From positions 15,196,157-15,260,156 of the forward strand of contig JARWKL010000016.1 of assembly GCA_029961685.1 (NCBI GenBank): DNA of 64,000 nucleotides, in the 5' to 3' direction. Both the position numbers and the translations under genes were made by a program. Below the pieces are notes generated by a model, which did not search any database, was not told the DNA's origin, and saw only the letters and a program-made list of their open reading frames with translations. This document shows, piece after piece, positions 37,001 through 44,991 of the stretch. Position 1 is the first letter of the stretch. The number at the start of each line of letters is the position of its first letter. The stretch comes from Aristolochia californica. Lineage: Eukaryota; Streptophyta; Magnoliopsida; Piperales; Aristolochiaceae.

Positions 37001-40000
37001 AGTTACAGGTCGCATTGTTGAATCCGACATGCATGATGTTGGTCGATTCCTTAATAGGCTTTTAGGCTTACCTCCTGACATCCAAAATAGGTTTGTAATT
37101 GGTCGATTAGATTACTGATGCATGCTTGATAAACTGAATGTAGTTTTTTTTTTTTTTTATTGTCTTTCTTAAATCTTGTATTCTGGCATTAATCAATATC
37201 TGTAAATATTCTAGGCTCTTCGAGCTATTCATCAGCATTCTTGATCTCCTGGTACGCAATGCACGTGATGAAGGGAATTTTGACTCAGGAATTGTTGACA
37301 TAAAGGGAAGTATCATAGAACAGAGAGGACCCCCCAAGGTGAATTTTTGAAACACCTGCTGAAATTATCAACTTCATCAGCATCAGTAGTGAATGGTTTA
37401 TCTGAGAAAGACTTCCATATCACCAGTTTCTTGACGCTTTCTTTTGGTTCTGAAATGGTACCATATCTCTAGTTATGAAATATATTGATTCATTCTGTTG
37501 CAGACTGTTCATGTTGATCATATGTCTGGGGCATCGACCATGCTTTTTACTTTTACAGTTGATCGTGGAATCACATGGGAGGTATGCTTTTCTCATTGTG
37601 TTATTAATAGTTTATAACAGGAGAAAACATATTACTCTATTTTCTTGTCGAAAGTGTACTTTAAAATTTTAAATATATAAGAAATCAAGATATGACTGGT
37701 CTGTGAAACTTTCTGTCATCAATGTTCTGTTCAGCACTTTCAAACTTTCTTGTGGTTTGCAGTCTGCAAGTAATCTGCTTGATGAAAAGCAGAAAGATGG
37801 ACTCAATCATACAAATGAGGGGTTTTATGAATCAAGGCGTGAATGGATGGGAAGAAGACACTTCATATTGGCATCTGAAAGGTGTGAAAGAATATGGACC
37901 CTGTTCTATGGGTTCCTGGCTTTTGTCATTACAGTGCATAAGGTGGTTTGGTGGTTATGCCATATTTGGGTGTGATAAATCAAGTAAACCTGCAACACAA
38001 GATAGTTCCAGGTGTATTTTTTAACCTAATGCTGTAAGGATTTGTGTTTTAACTTGTCAAAACCTTGTTTCCTCCTACATCAGAATTGGCTGCACAAAAA
38101 CCTTTTCCTCCTTGCTGGTCTTCATTTGCTTTGTCCTTGTGTGGCCTTCTTTTAGTTCTTTCCTTGCAACATCTAACATTGTCACTTTTGAGCCATCTTA
38201 CTGGTGAACCATCGATGGGCATCAGTAGAACCCTTCAGACCTCATCTTGTAGGGTCCTCTCCTGTTTTCTCACATGTGTATTCTTTCTAATAGTTCTTTA
38301 AAATACTATGTATTATCTACTAAGGTTTTGCTACACATTCATCTCATATTCTCTTCTCTGCACACTTATCCTACATAATGCTGCTTTTTTAATTATCCTA
38401 TTTTGCATCATAAGCAGAGGAACTCTAACAGTTACCATCTTCAGCATGTGCCCCTTGTAACATGAATGGTTTTCCTTGTGCTGAGTTGGCCTGCAACTCA
38501 GCTGGCTTGACTCGTATTTAGAACTGGGCGGGGGTTCAGATTCGACCCTTCTACAATGACTGATTGCCCCCTGACTCCGGCCGAGTCTGGCCACTGGACT
38601 CTTGAGCCCCGGTCCACTCACCAAATTGGACTCAGATAATTTTGGACTCCGAGTTCCTCCTGATTCCGAGTTGGAATATCATGGCAACATGTCAACATGT
38701 CAGATGCAGGATTGACATTCTCATGAATTCATTTTAATTTCAGTAACATTTTTAGATTGACTTACTTTGAAGGGCTTCATTAGTTCTCATGCTCTCTCGA
38801 TTTGTCAATTAATACTATATTTTAATAACATCAAGTTACTGCATATAAAAAGTCATTTGTATTTGAAATTTGAAACCCTTGACCTAGCAGGTGGAAATAT
38901 GAAATTTTAATGACAAGTTTGTATTTATCACTTCAGATTTTTTTTTGAGGCCAAAAGATGCTGAATGAGGGTGATCATTAGTGTCATTAGTCCAAATTGT
39001 ATTTATGTTATACTTCTGAAATTGTATTTTGTATTGTTTTGTGTTACATTATATCTGAGATTGTGTTCATCCATTTTGTGTCTTAAGGGTCTTAGTATTT
39101 GTGGGAAGGCTTTGGAAGCTAGAGTGAGACCATGATTGAATTCAGCAAACAAAAACTAAGAAAACAAGGAAGGAAAAACAAAAACTGAGCCAATAGTGCT
39201 TTTGAATTTATTCATTTCTGTCTCAGAAATCAAGTTATAGCAGTTCTCTTGAATTCCATATTTGTACTTACATCCTAGAACAGAGTTTCCTATCACAGAT
39301 GTTAGAGTTTTCTTTTATTCTGGTCTCCTGCTAATATTTTGATAAATGAATTATTTCAGTTAAAATTAGATAATTTATTTTTATTTATTCTCAGTCTCTT
39401 AGGGAAATTTTATCCTTGGGTTCAAATGTTAATTTCTGTGCTCGAAAGTTTAATTCCTGGGCACTTTTTTAATACTGTAACCTTATTCTGTTATTATTAC
39501 CTCGAAAGTTTGTTGTTATCTTGTCCCTTTGATCCTTTGTGCTTTGCTCTCAATCTCTGAAGACTTGATTGCCCTTTGATCCTTTGTGCTTTGCTCTCAA
39601 TCTCTGAAGACTTGATTGCTATTGTTACAGTTGCTAAGCTGTTTCTGATTTTGGTGCTGCAGTTCAGACTCAGAAATGTTCTCAGTGTTTCGTCCAGCTG
39701 TTGGGGAAGTGTTAAGGTATTTCTAGTTGCACTGAATATTGTGTTTCTATCTAATTTGGCACCTTTAATATTATTCTTTGAATTTATCTGCTTTAAGCAG
39801 AGAGATGCCCTTGTCAGAGCTAAAAAGCAAATATAGGAAGCTCTCTTCAGTTGAGAAAGCTCGTAAAGGCTGGCAAAGTGAATATGATGTGTCATCCAAA
39901 CAGGTAGTACTTTTTGCGAGACATTATTTTTTTCTATCTAATAACAAAGTCACTTGGTAGAAGGTCATCTGGAAAAGGGATTACTATTGCCAGTTACAAA

Positions 40001-40753
40001 TTTTTAACATTCATTTTCCAATGGGCAAGTGAAACTGTATGACCTTTCTCCTAATTTATGTTTTATTATATTTTTTGGGGACATTAAAAGACTCCTTTCA
40101 TGCCAATGTTGATCATGCCTTTTTAAAAGTTTGTCTAACCTATGTTTCTATTACCTCTTAGAAGGTGGAACCAAGCCCACTATGCCACTCTTCTTCTCTT
40201 CTTCTCCTTTCCCTCTCTTACTTTGTTCGAGGTTCTAATCATGGGATCCTAAATTCAACAATACCATGTTATGACTTTCCAGTGCATGCATGGACCGAAT
40301 TGCAAAGTAGGCAGCTATTGTACGGTTGGCAGAAGATTACAAGAAGTAAATATTTTGGGTGGTCTCATCTTTCCCATCTGGGGTACCATTGAGAAGGCCC
40401 TCTCCAAGCAGGTTCATATTCATGGTTATTGCGTTATTGCATAACATCTTCATGTATTTATTTCTTTTTGTTCCTTTTTCTCTTTCCTCATCTAATAATG
40501 TACTGAATATTGGCCATGTCGACAGGCTCGTCAAAGCCATAAACGGCTTCGTGTTGTTCGTTTAGTGACCACAACCGAAAATCAGCGGATAGTGGGGCTT
40601 CTTGTTCCAAACTCAGCTATTGAATCAGTGCTTCAAGGTACATACAGCATTTCATCAGTATCTTCAATAGGAGTTAGTTTATGTGCTTATTTTTCTTTTT
40701 TTTTCTTTTTTTTCTTTTCAGATTTAGCATGGGTTCAAGACATTGAAGATTGA
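11103..40753 (+). CDS. FGT1: FORGETTER1 / strawberry-notch (SBNO) homologue, 5' exons missing
   Basis: I assembled 27 exons that join into one open frame of 958 codons including the TGA at 40751-40753. Exons: 11103-11284, 11636-11713, 12414-12546, 12799-12859, 12999-13080, 26424-26552, 26632-26775, 30848-30947, 31041-31172, 34037-34107, 34210-34382, 34475-34568, 34876-34973, 35067-35202, 35580-35686, 36326-36421, 36489-36576, 36669-36789, 36991-37090, 37215-37338, 37504-37581, 37763-37881, 39663-39716, 39801-39903, 40283-40411, 40526-40637, 40722-40753. All introns are GT-AG with compatible phases. The protein lacks roughly the first 330 residues of the family (N-terminal zinc motifs and Walker A), which must lie left of the window or be lost. 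Arabidopsis FGT1 is a nuclear protein that works with chromatin remodellers in heat-stress memory. The visible part has no stop or frameshift, so the gene looks functional if its 5' end exists. Confidence 0.93.
13106..13412 (+). repeat. 5' LTR of copia A and adjacent primer site
   Basis: A 307-bp LTR with TG...CA ends and the family motif GGGGTATTTTGGTCATTT near its start. TGGTATCAGAGC at 13413 is complementary to the 3' end of initiator tRNA-Met. Confidence 0.92.
13491..13785. repeat. Tandem duplication in the copia A leader
   Basis: AATCTGATTTTTCCTATTCT... followed by CCATAACYTTAGG, a GGTTCTATTG block and CAATTGCT occurs twice, starting near 13494 and 13688. Without the 88 bp of solo LTR plus duplication, the unit is about 106 bp. 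Confidence 0.75.
13516..13598 (-). mobile_element. Solo LTR of TRIM-2 inside the copia A leader
   Basis: TGTTAAACACCTAGCC...GATCATAACA, 83 bp, matches both LTRs of the complete TRIM at 58238-58613. TCTTT duplications lie at 13511-13515 and 13599-13603. It lies in the first unit of a tandem repeat; the second unit has no insert. Strand is by analogy with the complete copy. Confidence 0.88.
14140..14900 (+). pseudogene. Copia A gag remnant
   Basis: An uninterrupted piece at 14245-14613 encodes a UBN2-type copia gag segment: [51 protein letters not shown] and [18 protein letters not shown]. After a stop, a degraded CCHC zinc knuckle ([13 protein letters not shown]) lies near 14817-14860. Role in the family: particle assembly and RNA binding. 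Stops show it is inactive. Confidence 0.75.
15171..17061 (+). mobile_element. 5'-truncated LINE tail 2 (RT thumb, zf-RVT, RNase H)
   Basis: The frame at 15215-15844 reads [32 protein letters not shown] and [14 protein letters not shown], the post-RT region of plant LINEs. A shifted frame then gives [11 protein letters not shown] and a zf-RVT with HVLLHC near 16105. RNase H starts at [11 protein letters not shown] near 16497, is frameshifted near 16740, and the element ends in an A-rich tail at 17051-17061. The 3' motif AAATTCAACATCATTT occurs twice (16941 and 17036), so the tail was extended. Inserted into the gag/integrase region of copia A. Confidence 0.85.
17062..17458 (+). pseudogene. Copia A pre-integrase/integrase piece
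   Basis: Between two LINE insertions, short frames with stops read FDIVHSDV and a CPITS...YLVISI stretch, the start of a copia integrase. The reading resumes after the second LINE at 19113 ([18 protein letters not shown]). Confidence 0.5.
17459..19098 (+). mobile_element. 5'-truncated LINE tail 3
   Basis: A frame at 17584-18642 covers the region after RT and the zinc finger ([33 protein letters not shown]). An overlapping frame to 19045 encodes a complete RNase H with [28 protein letters not shown] and the end IVWEGFPPL. The element ends in AATAAAAATCAACATCATTT plus poly(A). A 14-bp target duplication brackets it: TTCTTCTATTGATG at 17445-17458 and TTCTTTTATTGATG at 19099-19112. Confidence 0.9.
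19113..19551 (+). pseudogene. Copia A integrase piece
   Basis: Broken frames include [17 protein letters not shown], then [15 protein letters not shown] and [19 protein letters not shown], typical of the C-terminal half of copia integrase. Interrupted at 19551 by copia B. Confidence 0.65.
19552..22047 (+). mobile_element. Copia element B nested in copia A, internally deleted
   Basis: The 5' LTR is about 19552-19820 and the 3' LTR about 21748-22047, both starting TGAAAAATAA and ending TTTTTTCA and sharing GGCATTTTGGTCATTT-type motifs with copia A. The primer site TGGTATTAGAGC starts at 19821 and a purine-rich tract, TTAGGGGAG, precedes the 3' LTR. Only the RT and RNase H part of pol remains in about 1.9 kb of interior. 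GCATAG occurs at the left flank (19545-19550) and 13 bp beyond the 3' LTR, so the exact target duplication is unclear. Confidence 0.82.
20780..21727 (+). pseudogene. Copia B RT and RNase H
   Basis: Frame 20882-21358 begins after a stop and encodes [51 protein letters not shown] and [20 protein letters not shown]. One stop (TAG at 21356) separates it from 21377-21727, with [45 protein letters not shown] and the C-terminal [24 protein letters not shown]. Motifs match copia RNase H closely. Only one stop in about 280 residues, so it is the best preserved LTR-element coding region here. Confidence 0.85.
22048..23347 (+). pseudogene. Copia A RT, first part
   Basis: Degenerate RT: a [25 protein letters not shown] start near 22530, then VYYVVDII-like and [17 protein letters not shown] near 23080-23130. 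[23 protein letters not shown] near 23150-23215 is followed by a small internal repeat of AGGAAATATGTAA. Interrupted at 23348 by a TIR transposon; resumes at 25211. Confidence 0.75.
24169..24333 (-). pseudogene. Captured last exon, mitochondrial-carrier-like
   Basis: On the minus strand an AG acceptor (GTGTAG before 24333) is followed by 54 uninterrupted codons and a TGA at 24169-24171. Key parts are [34 protein letters not shown] and the end QSLRGLK. The pattern of an acidic residue and Pro, then LF-R-G, then a small-residue-rich helix and YDQL resembles the last repeat of mitochondrial carrier proteins. I cannot name the parent gene. About 350 bp beyond the stop looks like attached 3' UTR. 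The fragment lies wholly inside the TIR transposon, as in Pack-type gene capture. Confidence 0.5.
24650..24985. repeat. GA-rich low-complexity block with ~100-bp duplication
   Basis: Long runs of GAGA/GGAG. A segment containing GGAGAGCGAGTCCGAGAGAA occurs at about 24774 and about 24876. No protein is implied by the open frame across it. Confidence 0.7.
25211..25906 (+). pseudogene. Copia A RNase H part
   Basis: Continuation after the TIR transposon: [20 protein letters not shown] near 25245, and [23 protein letters not shown] near 25440-25510. Then follow [19 protein letters not shown] and a worn [15 protein letters not shown] near 25710. Ends in the polypurine tract before the 3' LTR. Several stops. 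Confidence 0.8.
25907..26219 (+). repeat. 3' LTR of copia A
   Basis: A 313-bp LTR with the same TGTTAGAAAC start and CA end as the 5' LTR, followed by GTTAC. Confidence 0.92.
26424..26775 (+). CDS. FGT1: FGT1 exons f-g
   Basis: Exon 26424-26552 encodes [19 protein letters not shown] through LYWASHQ; exon 26632-26775 encodes [20 protein letters not shown] through [14 protein letters not shown]. These are among the most conserved strawberry-notch segments. They are separated by a 79-bp intron, whereas the intron before 26424 is 13.3 kb because of copia A. Confidence 0.95.
26776..27974. other. FGT1 intron sequence with short tandem repeats
   Basis: No exon. Two copies of CTTGAAACTTYTCATAYCATAAAGAAAAG lie at 27192-27250. 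Three copies of a unit with AGAGAGGGCAGTCAGTAGAAG lie at 27688-27772. The part near 27600-27974 may be the leader of a minus-strand copia, since a primer site follows at 27975. Confidence 0.5.
27975..28154 (-). mobile_element. LTR end and primer site, minus strand
   Basis: GCTCTGATACCA at 27975-27986 is the reverse complement of the TGGTATCAGAGC primer site. The adjoining 28 kb sequence contains a TATA-like CTTATAAAAC (28086-28095) and looks like an LTR of about 160 bp. It lies downstream, not upstream, of the minus-strand RT at 28177-30000, an abnormal order for one element. Confidence 0.5.
28155..28176. repeat. Perfect 22-bp palindrome
   Basis: CTTCAGACTAA followed at once by its inverse complement. 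It sits exactly between the broken copia RT and the LTR segment. Confidence 0.9.
28177..30000 (-). mobile_element. Minus-strand copia pol remnant in FGT1 intron
   Basis: On the minus strand from about 30000 down come integrase pieces: [18 protein letters not shown] near 29690, then [21 protein letters not shown] at 29280-29350, and a post-integrase [19 protein letters not shown] block. Next is RT, with [16 protein letters not shown] near 28400 and the catalytic [19 protein letters not shown] near 28200-28250. The frame stops dead at 28177; RNase H is missing. Frameshifts and stops are present throughout. Confidence 0.82.
30001..30847. other. FGT1 intron, nothing further seen
   Basis: AT-rich intron sequence ending in a GTGCCTTGCAACAG acceptor at 30847. 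No recognisable element in 30250-30840. Confidence 0.4.
30848..31172 (+). CDS. FGT1: FGT1 exons h-i: linker before PHD finger
   Basis: Exon 30848-30947 encodes [20 protein letters not shown]; exon 31041-31172 encodes [20 protein letters not shown] and an acidic tail ending DEESHEDSL. The A at 31172 completes a Ser codon with GT at 34037, matching the acidic linker of the family. Confidence 0.9.
31660..32640. mobile_element. Probable non-autonomous hAT-like element
   Basis: Starts TTAGGGGTGTAAACAG, a classic plant hAT-type end, and is full of GGATATC/GGATTTGAATATC-type subterminal motifs on both sides (31680-31830 and 32430-32620). The right terminus is worn (ATATCTGATCTGTTTC), so boundaries are approximate and no target duplication was found. 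Confidence 0.4.
33455..33720 (+). pseudogene. LINE RNase H relic
   Basis: Fragments CLKLNFDS, a FPGPVGF piece, AEINALRS and ISWFAKNSA occur in the order seen in the LINE RNase H domains at 5146 and 18650, with the intervening parts lost. A CT-rich stretch (33628-33675) interrupts it. Confidence 0.5.
34037..34382 (+). CDS. FGT1: FGT1 exons j-k: PHD finger
   Basis: Exon 34037-34107 ([16 protein letters not shown]) and exon 34210-34382 ([20 protein letters not shown] through LLKR) together give a C4HC3 PHD zinc finger: CDIC, CSCC, H-x2-C, CPSC. In chromatin proteins this module reads histone tails. The donor of the second exon is AG|GTCTCA, weaker than the others, but it restores Arg before the next exon. 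Confidence 0.92.
34475..36576 (+). CDS. FGT1: FGT1 exons l-q: strawberry-notch helicase C domain
   Basis: Six exons (34475-34568, 34876-34973, 35067-35202, 35580-35686, 36326-36421, 36489-36576) encode [52 protein letters not shown] and the motif-VI-like [38 protein letters not shown] follows. The arginines and the GxTHR segment of the second helicase lobe are intact. Confidence 0.95.
36669..37881 (+). CDS. FGT1: FGT1 exons r-v
   Basis: Exons 36669-36789, 36991-37090, 37215-37338, 37504-37581 and 37763-37881 encode [73 protein letters not shown] and [14 protein letters not shown]. This is the conserved C-terminal part of plant strawberry-notch proteins. All five exons join in frame. Confidence 0.94.
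37882..39662. other. FGT1 intron
   Basis: A 1.78-kb intron; the acceptor GGTGCTGCAG ends at 39662. No recognisable element apart from a tandem duplication at 39525-39618. Confidence 0.6.
39525..39618. repeat. Perfect 47-bp tandem duplication
   Basis: Two identical, directly adjoining copies starting CCCTTTGATCCTTTGTGC, at 39525-39571 and 39572-39618, 44 bp before an FGT1 exon. Identity implies a recent event. Confidence 0.95.
39663..40753 (+). CDS. FGT1: FGT1 last five exons and stop
   Basis: Exons 39663-39716 ([15 protein letters not shown]), 39801-39903 ([20 protein letters not shown]), 40283-40411 ([18 protein letters not shown]), 40526-40637 ([20 protein letters not shown]) and 40722-40753 ([10 protein letters not shown], stop). 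The protein end is that of the family, so the 3' end is complete. Confidence 0.94.
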
Positions 40754-41118
40754 TACGAGCAAGGGACCTAATTTTGAACTGGTTCAGTTCTTGCAGTAGG
40801 TCAAAAGCTTCCATGCAGAACTGGTTTTTTGTTAGTTTTTTGTCATATATCCTGTTTATTATATCATTGTCAAAACATCCCTTGAACAGGAAGAGAAACA
40901 AAGGTGAGATTTCAATGCAAAATTGTACAATGCATACTCTTTGGCCAAAATGGAAAAGCTCTTTTTTGCAAACTCCATTGATCTTCTTTATCAGCAACAC
41001 AAGTACTTCAAAACAGACAACACTAGCAAACTCACTCAGCACACATGAAATACAGGCAACAAGTTGGGTCAATAAATTGATCCTAATAAGAAACATTCAT
41101 GATGATTGACTTCACTAA
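40754..41118. other. Shared 3' intergenic space
   Basis: 365 bp between the stop codons of two convergent genes. It must contain both 3' UTRs and terminators; I could not place poly(A) sites with certainty. Confidence 0.7.
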
Positions 41119-42518
41119 CTAACAAACAAAGGGCGCATCTCTGTGATCGTCAGAGCAGTAGAGCCCGGGACGCTGTTTGAACCCCTGTCGATTCAGAACC
41201 TCTCGAGCTTTCATCACTAGTTCTCTATTAGTAATGGGCTCATCAGTTTCAGCCAGAATGATTTGAATTGCATTGCTCAAAGCTCCGTAGGCTTCTCCAT
41301 TACCTGGGTTTGCATCAGCTGAAGTTTGATCCGTCTGGCAACCACTTACCAGAATCCCAGTATCAGACATTGCTCGCTTGCGTGTCCCTGCATAAGCTTC
41401 TTGTGTACTATGAACCTCAGTTTCCAAAGCCGGCTTCACATAACCTTCATCATGCTCCAGCTTCTGCTTCAGAAACTCTTGGGCCAGACTTCCAACCATG
41501 CCCAAGAGACCTCCACCATTGCCGCCTTCAGTATTCCCTCCTTGAAGCTTATCGATGAGGACTTTCATGAATTTCTTCACCTTGGGGCTCGCGTCTTCAC
41601 CAAACATATCAAACAGGGTCGGCCTAATCCCTCCCACATCAATGTCCTCTTTCCCGGTCTTCTGTTTCAAAATTTCGATCAGAGTTGAAAGAGGTAAAGA
41701 TCGGCTCTTGGTGTGACCATCTTCAAATGGACTCTCTTCTGCTTCATCTTCATCATTCCTGGAGTGATGATGCCTACGGTGGCCTCCGGAAGGAAGATGA
41801 ATCCCTCTGGACTCGAAGGCGTCTTGCACAGTCTGATGCAATAAGTTTTTGAAGCCAAATCCCGATCCCGATCCCGATCCCGATCCCGATCCGGATACTT
41901 GCCCTCCTCCATTCTTCGTGCTTTCCCCGATCTGCTCCTTCGCCTCATCGATGAGCCCTCCGCTGTGACATGAATCCGATACAATGGTTAGCAGGCAGTC
42001 CTGCGGCACCTGATCCACGAAATCCCTGATATCATCATCTGCAATTATACACAACTGTCAGAGACAGCAGCTCTTCCTTTGGAACATCAGCTTGTGAACC
42101 ACTGGGACAATCGGTCAAAGCGATAGCAAAATTGGGTGAAAAGAAACGGAATTTCAGAGGCGTATCACGTACCAGTGATGATATTCATGTCGCAGGGGAC
42201 GATGCACTCATCATAACCCGTATCGTCATTCTCCCCAGTCTCGGCTGGCAGACGGGTTCCATGGCCACTGTAGTGGAAGAAAAGAACATCGCCGGGCCCC
42301 GCCGAGCGGAGGAGATCGGCAAGTGCCCGGCGGATGTTGGCGCCGGTGGGCTGTGTGTAGGAGTCATCAGTATCGATCAAGACAGTGATGTCCTGATCAT
42401 CGAAGCCGTAGCGTCGGATGAGGCACCTGTGCATCCTCTTCACATCGTTGATGCATCCCTTTAGCTCCGCCTTTGTTCCAGGGTAGTTGCAGCCCACGAG
42501 AACAGCCTTCTTCGCCAT
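41119..42518 (-). CDS. MC4: Type II metacaspase, two exons
   Basis: Exon 1 is 42518-42173 and exon 2 is 42038-41119; the intron has a GTACGT donor and TTGCAG acceptor. The joined frame is 421 residues, close to Arabidopsis metacaspase 4 (about 418). The p20 domain has [17 protein letters not shown], the catalytic His in FHYSGHGT at residue 86, and the catalytic Cys in SDSCHSGG at residue 139, the same numbers as in AtMC4. A long linker separates it from the p10 region, ending [19 protein letters not shown] and stop at 41119, and the absence of an N-terminal prodomain confirms type II. These are cytosolic, calcium-dependent, Arg/Lys-specific cysteine proteases of damage response and cell death. 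The symbol is by family resemblance; other type II paralogues are possible. Confidence 0.95.
41859..41893. repeat. Hexanucleotide microsatellite in metacaspase linker
   Basis: About six copies of ATCCCG (plus strand), which encode alternating Gly-Ser ([11 protein letters not shown]) between the catalytic Cys region and the p10 domain. Copy-number change would alter linker length in steps of two residues without shifting the frame. Confidence 0.9.
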
Positions 42519-42726
42519 CTCTCTCCCTCACAACCACGCTTTTCGTTTTCTTTCCGCTTCAAATGTCAGATCTCTGGCTCTCCAATAATGTTTGAAGATG
42601 TCTCTTACATTATTTGTTTCAGTTTAATGGTATATACAGATCTTTCCTTTTATTGCTGTATCTCGATGATATCTTGGTAGGGCTCTTCGTTGACAATACT
42701 GCCCGCCACTTATTTAGCCGTGAAAG
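42519..42726 (-). promoter_or_regulatory. Metacaspase promoter and 5' UTR, short
   Basis: Only 208 bp separate the ATG from a hAT-like insertion. A TATA-like GTATATACC (minus strand) at 42629-42638 lies about 110 bp before the ATG. No other element is claimed. Confidence 0.45.
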
Positions 42727-43649
42727 TAAGGGTGGCTTCAAACCGAGCCGGCTCGTATTCGGCTCGGTTCCGGCTCGGTTCGACTTGTTATATTTCGAGC
42801 CCGAGCCGAACTCGAACTCAGAAATGGGTTCGTTTAGGTTAACGAGCCGAGCTCGAGCAGAGTCAGATTCGGTTCGGCGGCTCGCAAGCCGACTCGTTAA
42901 TTTAACGAGCGGCGGGATGGGGCAAATTTTCGAGAGTCTTGCACGTTCTTTCCCGAATTTTTTTTTTCGGTCTCTCTCTCCTTCGCTCTCTTCGTGTCAT
43001 CCTTCCCTTCTCTCTTCTTCCTCCGAAATTCCCTCTCTCGGCCTCCATCTCCCTTCTCCCTCTCGCCGCCGGTACCCCTTCTGCCACCGTCGCACCTAAT
43101 ACTTCCCCCCGCTCATCGCCTTCTCTGCCTCTCATTGTCGTCGCCGTCGACTCCCGTAGTGTCGCCATCGCCTCGTCGTACCCCAACTAGAGCGGCTGCT
43201 CTAGACCCTCTCCCGTCGTCGTCACCCCCCTACCACTACCTGCTACCGCCGTCAAATCAGCTGGCCACCACTCTCGCCGGAACGGGAACCCCAAGATACC
43301 TAAAGTTCGGAGACCTAAGTTGAGGGGGGGAGATTATTTTCCCCCCTCGACGCTCCGTCCCACACAGCGTGCGAACTCGCACGTGCAGTTCACACATGCG
43401 AGTTTCACACGTGTGGTTTTTATAAAAAAAAAAAAAAAACTTGCAAATCCTATTCTTAATCTGTTTTTCCTTGGACGATACAATAATACGTAAAAATATA
43501 GTGTGTTAAAGTTAGCATTTGATCAAATTCTTTTGTTTATTTTTTTATTTTTTATAATTAATCATGTACACAGTTAATGGGCTCACGTAATTATTGTATT
43601 AATGTATAATAAACTGCAATCATTAAATAATATAATATCTAATTTAATT

Positions 43650-43959
43650 AATTAATATATTAATTTATTTTAATTATACATTAAATTACTTATTTGTGTT
43701 GTAATCTTGTTTGTTTTACCTAATTTGGGGTTTAAATATTATATTTTAATTAAGTATACTATTATAAGTTACTTATTTTTTTGTTTTTTATATTTTTTTT
43801 TATTTTCGGGCACTAACACTGGAAACTATTTTCCAATGTATATGAACTCTTCCACACTAACACCAAGTTTGAAATTGAATTTCATGTAGAGGAATTAAAT
43901 GAATTTGAAGCAGGAGATGAAGATGAACTTCAAATTTTAAGTTTGTTGACTAACCCCCC
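43650..43959. mobile_element. TIR family T fragment nested in hAT-like element 1
   Basis: The right end GTTTGTTGACTAACCCCCC matches the terminus of the element at 23348-25210. The adjacent 250 bp is the inverse of that element's left part. The left terminus was not found. Confidence 0.6.
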
Positions 43960-44639
43960 TTATAAATCTCATATCCACATTAGCTTCGGAGTCATTATTT
44001 AGTGCCGGTGGTAGAGTAATAGATTCGTATCGTTCTTCCTTGGTACCAAATACATTTCAAACTTTGATTTGTGGCACTGGTTGGGTTCGGACTCTTCACG
44101 GTATAAAGAAAAATCAAAAGGTGAATTTCTTTGATTAATTATTTATTACGATATTTTTTAGTTTTATTTATTAAAATTTTGTTTTATGATTACAGCCTGA
44201 GAAGAAGAGTGCAGAGATAATGCTACCAGCTAAATGATTTTTCATGTTTTTCTCATCATGGTAATTTTAATATTTTTAACGACATTAAGTAACTACTAAT
44301 GGAAGAGTATTTTTTTATCTTACAATAACTAATTTTATTTTTTTGTTTTTGTCATAGGTGGAGATTTTGCTCAAGCAAGGACGTATATTATTTTCTAGCA
44401 TAAAGAGAAATAACTATACTTTGTAAATTTATAATGGATTTATAATTTTTATTTGGGTGATTGTAAATTGATAGTGATATTTCATTTAATTTTGTTGTGT
44501 TTGATTATTGTATGAAATTTATTTATAATATTATGCAGTGTATGGAGTGTTTAGATTATTTTATGGAATGTATAAATAATTTATTGGAGTGTTTGTGGAA
44601 TGTATAAATAATTTTATGGAGTATTTATACAAGTATTAT

Positions 44640-44820
44640 GTATGTTGATTATGCCCAATTTTAAATAGAGGTCATGTCGAATTTTATACAGGTATTATAT
44701 ATATAGATTATGTTTAATTTTAAGTAGAGGTTATGCACAATCTTATACATGTATTATATATATAAGTTATGCCTAATTTTATGTAAAATGTATGCATAAT
44801 TTTATATATATATTATTTGG
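44640..44820. repeat. About three ~60-bp tandem units
   Basis: Units carrying ATTATGYCYAATTTTA, then AGAGGT and a TATTATATATATA end, recur at about 44648, 44708 and 44766, decaying rightward. A related sequence lies in the second hAT-like element near 50940. Confidence 0.65.
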
Positions 44821-44991
44821 TATATTTTTTTGAAAAATTTTAAATGTATATTGAGGCTTGAGTTCGGCTAAAAGCTCGACTCGAACTCGGTGGGCTCGAG
44901 CTCGATAACAATTTTAGGCTCAAGATGAGGCTCGGCTCGAACATAGGCAAGTTCGGGCTTGGTTCGGCTCGATGCCACCCCTACGTGTAAG

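Larger units (their letters stand above)
42727..44983. mobile_element. hAT-like non-autonomous transposon 1
   Basis: Ends TAAGGGTGGC...GCCACCCCTA are inverted, with an 8-bp near-perfect target duplication: CGTGAAAG at 42719-42726 and CGTGTAAG at 44984-44991. Both subterminal regions are packed with GGCTCG/CGAGCC motifs. The interior has a pyrimidine- and GC-rich stretch (42960-43320) resembling a captured promoter or 5' UTR, a fragment of TIR family T, and AT-rich tandem repeats. No transposase seen. Confidence 0.82.

Noticed and set aside
41268..41688. Plus-strand open frames over metacaspase exon 2
   Set aside because: Antisense shadows of a real coding exon.
42614..42720. YLDDILV in an open plus frame, like an RT catalytic motif
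   Set aside because: No other RT motif is near, and the stretch is the metacaspase upstream region; probably chance.
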